From Bacteroidota bacterium (lineage in GTDB: Bacteria > Bacteroidota > Bacteroidia > Flavobacteriales > Flavobacteriaceae), in the NCBI GenBank assembly GCA_021793135.1, contig JAJYTI010000069.1:1-9989 (forward strand): DNA of 9,989 nucleotides, written 5' to 3'. Position numbers and translations under genes: made by a program. The notes beneath the pieces were generated by a model that saw only the letters and a list, made by a program, of their open reading frames with translations, did not search any database and was not told where the DNA came from. Shown here in pieces: positions 6,760 through 9,989 of the stretch. The number at the start of each line of letters is the position of its first letter. The first letter of the stretch is position 1.

Positions 6760-7617
6760 GCTATAGCTGTGAACTACTCAGAAAATCCAGACAGGTGTAT
6801 TATAGACAAAGGAAAACTATCGCGTTTAAACAACAGCGTGCTTTAAAAGTGATGAATATGGTAGAGGAGATTCGAGTTAATCTATCTAAGACTGGTACTG
6901 AGAAAACTTTATCATCTTTTAAAAGGGGACTTAAGAGAATTAGGAGTTGGACGAGATAAGCTCTTTGATATTTTAAGAGCAAACCATTTATTGATAAAAC
7001 CTAAACGCAGTTATCATATTACAACTAACTCCCCTCATCGATTTAGAAAACATAGAAACCTAATTGAGAATGTTACTCCAAATAGACCAGAGGAGCATTG
7101 GGTAAGTGATATGACTTATATCGGTACGAGAAACAATCCAGTTTATTTAGCATTAATCACTGATGCTTATTCTAAGAAAATAGTAGGATACGATGTTTTT
7201 AATAGTTTAGGCTTAAATAGTAGCTTAAAGGCACTTAAACGAGCAATTAAATTTAAAAAATATCCAGATGAAACCTTAATTCACCATTCTAATAGAGGAT
7301 TACAGTATTGTAGTTACGCTTATCAAGAGAAACTTAGTAAACATGCAATCTTATGCAGTATAACACAAGGCAGTGATCCGTATACCAATGCAGTGGCAGT
7401 AAGGGTTAATGGAGTTTTAAAACAAGAGTTTATCATAGATAAATTTGGCAGAACACTCAAAGAGAAAACAGAATTGGTTAAAGATGCTATTAAAAAATAT
7501 AATACTTTACGACCGCATTATTCATGTTATTATTTAACCCCTGAAGAAATGCATAACCAAAGTTGTATCAAAATAAGAACCTATAAAAAAAGTGGAGTTA
7601 AGAAGCTATTTTCTTAA
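6720..7617 (+). pseudogene. IS3-family OrfB transposase (rve domain), frameshifted and catalytically mutated
   Basis: OrfB is the DDE catalytic subunit. The first segment (about 6720-6900, DIFTEAQKKSISYSCELL onward) is one frame from the rest; an apparent extra base near 6900 shifts TGTEK to the expected TGTRKLYHLLKGDL. The uncorrected first frame ends at TAA 6957-6959. The second segment runs from about 6901 to TAA 7615-7617 and contains KLFDILRANHLL, the rve core and the C-terminal RPHYSCYYLTPEEMH. Corrected length is about 298 residues, normal for the family. The first aspartate is present in WVSDMTYI (codon 7108-7110). The second is asparagine in HHSNRG (7291-7293), and the glutamate is valine in AVAVRVNG (7399-7401). 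The 35-residue spacing between these two sites is exactly that of DD(35)E. Confidence 0.9.
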
Positions 7618-7624
7618 CTCCACT
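7585..7624 (-). terminator. Strong hairpin terminator for leftward transcription
   Basis: Arms 7591-7604 and 7611-7624 (AGTGGAGTTAAGAA and its exact complement) form a perfect 14-bp stem with a 6-nt loop. Read on the minus strand, the hairpin is followed by a run of six U (complement of A at 7585-7590), the form of a rho-independent terminator. It lies 69 bp after the subtilase stop, so it is placed to end that transcript. It also covers the last codons and stop of orfB. On the plus strand there is no T-run after it. Confidence 0.75.
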
Positions 7625-7647
7625 AAAATGATTAATTTTATTAAAAA

Positions 7648-7670
7648 TAACTGTAACGCATTTTTAGGAC
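7648..7670 (-). repeat. Right terminal inverted repeat of the IS3 remnant
   Basis: This is the partner of 6298-6320, matching at 18 of 23 positions when reverse-complemented, with TGTAACGC at 7652-7659 as the best conserved core. It lies 30 bp after the orfB stop and 22 bp before the 3' end of the convergent subtilase gene. Confidence 0.8.
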
Positions 7671-7692
7671 GCTATAGTATTCTTATTTAAAC

Positions 7693-9989
7693 TTACTTCT
7701 TAATAAGCTTCTTCACTGTTGTTATATTGATATCAGAAATCTGTAAGAAATAATTTCCTGATGACAATTCGCTAATATCTATTTGCACTTGATTAGCATC
7801 TGGATGCAATGCCATTACTTCTTGTCCTAAGATATTCATTACCTTAATTTCTTTTATTTGAGTAGGTGCATCAATATTAACTTGATTTGTTGCAGGGTTT
7901 GGATATACTGCAAATTCGTCTGTATCGAATTCATCTACTGATAGATTGTAGGTATGGAAAGTAAAGACTTCTCCATACTCGCCTTCACCACATATGCCTA
8001 CAGCTTTTACTCGCCAATAGTAGTCCTTATCTCTTTCTAACTGCGTATAGGTATATTGAGTACTTGTAATATCATTTCGAACATGTACTATATCTTCGAA
8101 ATTTTCGTCTAACGCTAATTCCAATGTGTAAGATTGCACTCGGTTACTCGAAATTGCTTCCCATTTAAAATGAGTATATAAGGTTATCTCATCTTCACCA
8201 TTTTCAGGACTTATAAGTTCAACGCCTTCAAAATTATCTTCAACAATAGTTATTTTGGGGTATAACATCACCTCTTCAGAACCATTTATAGCTTTTATAG
8301 CAAATGAGTATGTATCAACTTCCAATTCAGCTGTTCCACTAATGTTAAGCTTGACTTTACCATTTGCGATATCTGAATCATCTATCGTTGTTATTAAATC
8401 TACAGGAGCATCTTCTATAGTTACTATTGTATTTTTTACATCATTAGTGGATTGAACTAATAATTCAATTTCAACCTCGTCCTGTTCAGCTTCACATAGC
8501 TGACGATTATTTTCATAAGTTTCAAATATTAAATCAGGCTTAGTTATTCCACTAAGGATCATACTAAATTTTTGTTCGCCATCTTCTAAATTCCCTTTAT
8601 GAGAAACTTGTATAATATATTCTCCTTCAGGGTTTGGGATTTCAATTTTTTCAATATTATCAACTATATTATCTCCAGTAATTCCACCTTGATAATTTGC
8701 ATTCGGATTTAAAGCATAAGGATAATAAACATCACCTCCAACTTCTTTGACACGAATGTCTAAATCATTAACTAATACTGGTGTTCTATTATCTGTACCA
8801 TTGGTTATAGTCCCTTGTAAATCTGTCCAAGCAATAGTAGTAATTAAATCCTCTAATTCAGATGCATTTATAGTTGTTAGATACTCTTGATTTTCTTCTA
8901 ATATCAATTCTCTTACTAATGAACTTTCACCGTGATTACTGATAACAGTAGCAGCGTTTTCAACATTTAATACTCCCCATCCAAAACGATAATTAGGGCT
9001 CCCTTCTGTTCCAGCTTTATTTGCTGTATGTGCAATTAAACCACGAACCGTCGCACTTCTTAAATAGTGTTCAAATTCATTATTAGCATGTTGTTGAATT
9101 AATGCTACTCCGCCAGCTACAGAAGGAGATGCCATAGATGTCCCTCCCATAATTGCATAGGAAGAATCTGAATTTGCAGTAGCTGAGTATACATCACTTC
9201 CTTTTGCTACAATATCTGGTTTTATTCTCCCATCATCGGTAGGTCCATAATTCGAAAAACTAGATATTTGTACACTTGATGGATCTTGATAATCTTCTAA
9301 TTCATGTATAGACCCAACCACAAGATTGTTTTTTGCCACCCCTTCTCCAGTCAATAAATCATAACCTCCTTTGCCTGGATTTAAATAACTATAATAATTT
9401 CTATCATTTCCAGCTGCAAACACTGGTAAATAATATTCCAAATTGTAAAGCATATCATCTAGTGTTTTCGCAAGAGATTGATATTGTCCAAAAAAAGAAG
9501 CTGGTACAAGTGGATTTCCTAAATTATCTATTGTTGCAATTCCATAGGAATGATTAGATACAAGTAAACCATCCTCAGCTTCTACTATCATTTCTTGATA
9601 ATCATTATTCCAATCATAGGTATGCGCAGTTGCTTCTGGTACAACACCAATAGCATCTCCATCATTAATTGTTGCACTACCAATAACAGTACCTGTCACG
9701 TGTGTACCATGACTTTCTACGCTACTATTACTATCTAATTTTAGGGCTCTTCCTTCAAACAACTCATGAGTTATTCGTACCGAACCACCATCCCAAACTC
9801 CAACAATCATATCTTGACCGTTCAAATCTAAACCTGCACCCCCTCCTGTATGAACTTTATCAGCATAGATAGTGCTTACTCCTCCTTTATTATATGTTCT
9901 ATAATATAATGGAATATTTTCTTCAGTAATCCCTACTAACTCTCCAAAACCTCCATCTTCAAAATTAATCTCTTTTGGCCAATTTTTCT
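7693..9989 (-). CDS. Secreted S8 (subtilisin-like) serine protease with T9SS sorting domain, 5' end outside window
   Basis: The reading frame is open through the window edge, with 764 residues visible and no start, so signal peptide and propeptide are missing. Numbered from the first visible residue, the catalytic triad is D66 in VWDGG, H93 in SHGTHVTG and S284 in GGTSMASP, with oxyanion N194 in FAAGND. The catalytic domain ends near 350. A beta-rich, P-proprotein-like region follows (about 355-485), then an undefined linker, then a fibronectin-III-like domain (about 590-680, ending YYWRVKAVG...GEVFTFHT). The last ~75 residues are a type A T9SS sorting domain: FAVYPNPATNQVNI, then VMNILGQEV, then GNYFLQI and a basic end. 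The protein should be exported by Sec, then passed through the T9SS and kept on the surface or released. The active site looks intact. A possible start TTG at 9825 is internal and would cut away family sequence. Confidence 0.95.
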   Translation of the reverse strand, partial: KNWPKEINFEDGGFGELVGITEENIPLYYRTYNKGGVSTIYADKVHTGGGAGLDLNGQDMIVGVWDGGSVRITHELFEGRALKLDSNSSVESHGTHVTGTVIGSATINDGDAIGVVPEATAHTYDWNNDYQEMIVEAEDGLLVSNHSYGIATIDNLGNPLVPASFFGQYQSLAKTLDDMLYNLEYYLPVFAAGNDRNYYSYLNPGKGGYDLLTGEGVAKNNLVVGSIHELEDYQDPSSVQISSFSNYGPTDDGRIKPDIVAKGSDVYSATANSDSSYAIMGGTSMASPSVAGGVALIQQHANNEFEHYLRSATVRGLIAHTANKAGTEGSPNYRFGWGVLNVENAATVISNHGESSLVRELILEENQEYLTTINASELEDLITTIAWTDLQGTITNGTDNRTPVLVNDLDIRVKEVGGDVYYPYALNPNANYQGGITGDNIVDNIEKIEIPNPEGEYIIQVSHKGNLEDGEQKFSMILSGITKPDLIFETYENNRQLCEAEQDEVEIELLVQSTNDVKNTIVTIEDAPVDLITTIDDSDIANGKVKLNISGTAELEVDTYSFAIKAINGSEEVMLYPKITIVEDNFEGVELISPENGEDEITLYTHFKWEAISSNRVQSYTLELALDENFEDIVHVRNDITSTQYTYTQLERDKDYYWRVKAVGICGEGEYGEVFTFHTYNLSVDEFDTDEFAVYPNPATNQVNIDAPTQIKEIKVMNILGQEVMALHPDANQVQIDISELSSGNYFLQISDINITTVKKLIKK

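Larger units (their letters stand above)
6298..7670 (+). mobile_element. Decayed IS3-family insertion sequence, about 1.37 kb
   Basis: The element is delimited by 23-bp imperfect terminal inverted repeats (6298-6320 and 7648-7670). It contains the two-gene layout of the IS3 family: orfA (helix-turn-helix plus leucine zipper) overlapping a DDE transposase orfB in the -1 frame. It is inactive as read. orfA carries two apparent one-base deletions, orfB one apparent insertion, and OrfB lacks two of three catalytic residues. Its length is usual for IS3 elements. No convincing target-site duplication is visible; a CTA at 6295-6297 and at 7672-7674 is only suggestive, because the G at 7671 is then unexplained. 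The outermost base of each end is therefore uncertain by one or two positions. Confidence 0.88.

Noticed and set aside
6295..7674. Possible CTA target-site duplication flanking the IS (6295-6297 and 7672-7674)
   Set aside because: It requires an extra G at 7671 outside the aligned inverted repeat, and a 3-bp match is expected by chance in this base composition.
8255..9557. Plus-strand open frames inside the subtilase gene (8255-8455 and 9333-9557)
   Set aside because: They lie opposite strongly conserved protease and fibronectin-like coding sequence and have no recognisable domains. They are antisense shadows.
1..9989. CRISPR arrays, tRNA or rRNA genes, phage genes, toxin-antitoxin or defence systems
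   Set aside because: No regularly spaced repeats, no tRNA-like cloverleaf or rRNA sequence, and no gene of those families was found. Every stretch longer than about 110 bp is covered by a gene or the IS.

Overview
The window comes from a low-GC member of the Bacteroidota, most likely a flavobacterium (Flavobacteriaceae). Four things point there: an lpxC-fabZ gene fusion in the order lpxD - lpxC/fabZ - lpxA - efp, a PorX-type receiver/PglZ regulator, a subtilase ending in a type IX secretion (T9SS) type A sorting domain, and TAnnTTTG boxes of the Bacteroidota -7 type upstream of genes.

Left part (1-4576, all on the minus strand): an HD-domain phosphohydrolase gene is followed by lpxD, lpxC/fabZ, lpxA and the first codons of efp. 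lpxD overlaps lpxC/fabZ by 8 bp, the lpxC/fabZ stop abuts the lpxA start (TAAATG), and efp follows 25 bp later, so this reads as one lipid A operon running into efp. The three lpx products supply the two acylation steps and the deacetylation at the start of lipid A synthesis. The fused FabZ domain serves fatty-acid elongation from the same 3-hydroxyacyl-ACP pool.

Middle (4577-6281): a 109-bp intergenic region separates the HD gene from porX on the plus strand. PorX is the response regulator and phosphodiesterase that controls T9SS gene expression in this phylum. A clear rho-independent terminator closes porX.

Right part: positions 6298-7670 hold a decayed IS3-family insertion sequence. It has recognisable 23-bp imperfect terminal inverted repeats, an orfA broken by two apparent one-base deletions, and an orfB broken by one apparent one-base insertion. 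OrfB has also lost two of its three DDE catalytic residues. A perfect 14-bp stem at the orfB end is placed to terminate transcription arriving from the right. From 7693 to the window edge lies the 3' portion of a large secreted S8 protease gene on the minus strand, with fibronectin-III-like and T9SS sorting domains; its start is outside the window.

I looked for a novel system and did not find one. The genes are recognisable families. The points worth a second look are the pattern of IS decay, the terminator hairpin inside the IS, the unusual TTG and GTG starts, the matching promoter boxes, and the placing of a T9SS regulator beside a T9SS cargo gene with the dead IS between them.
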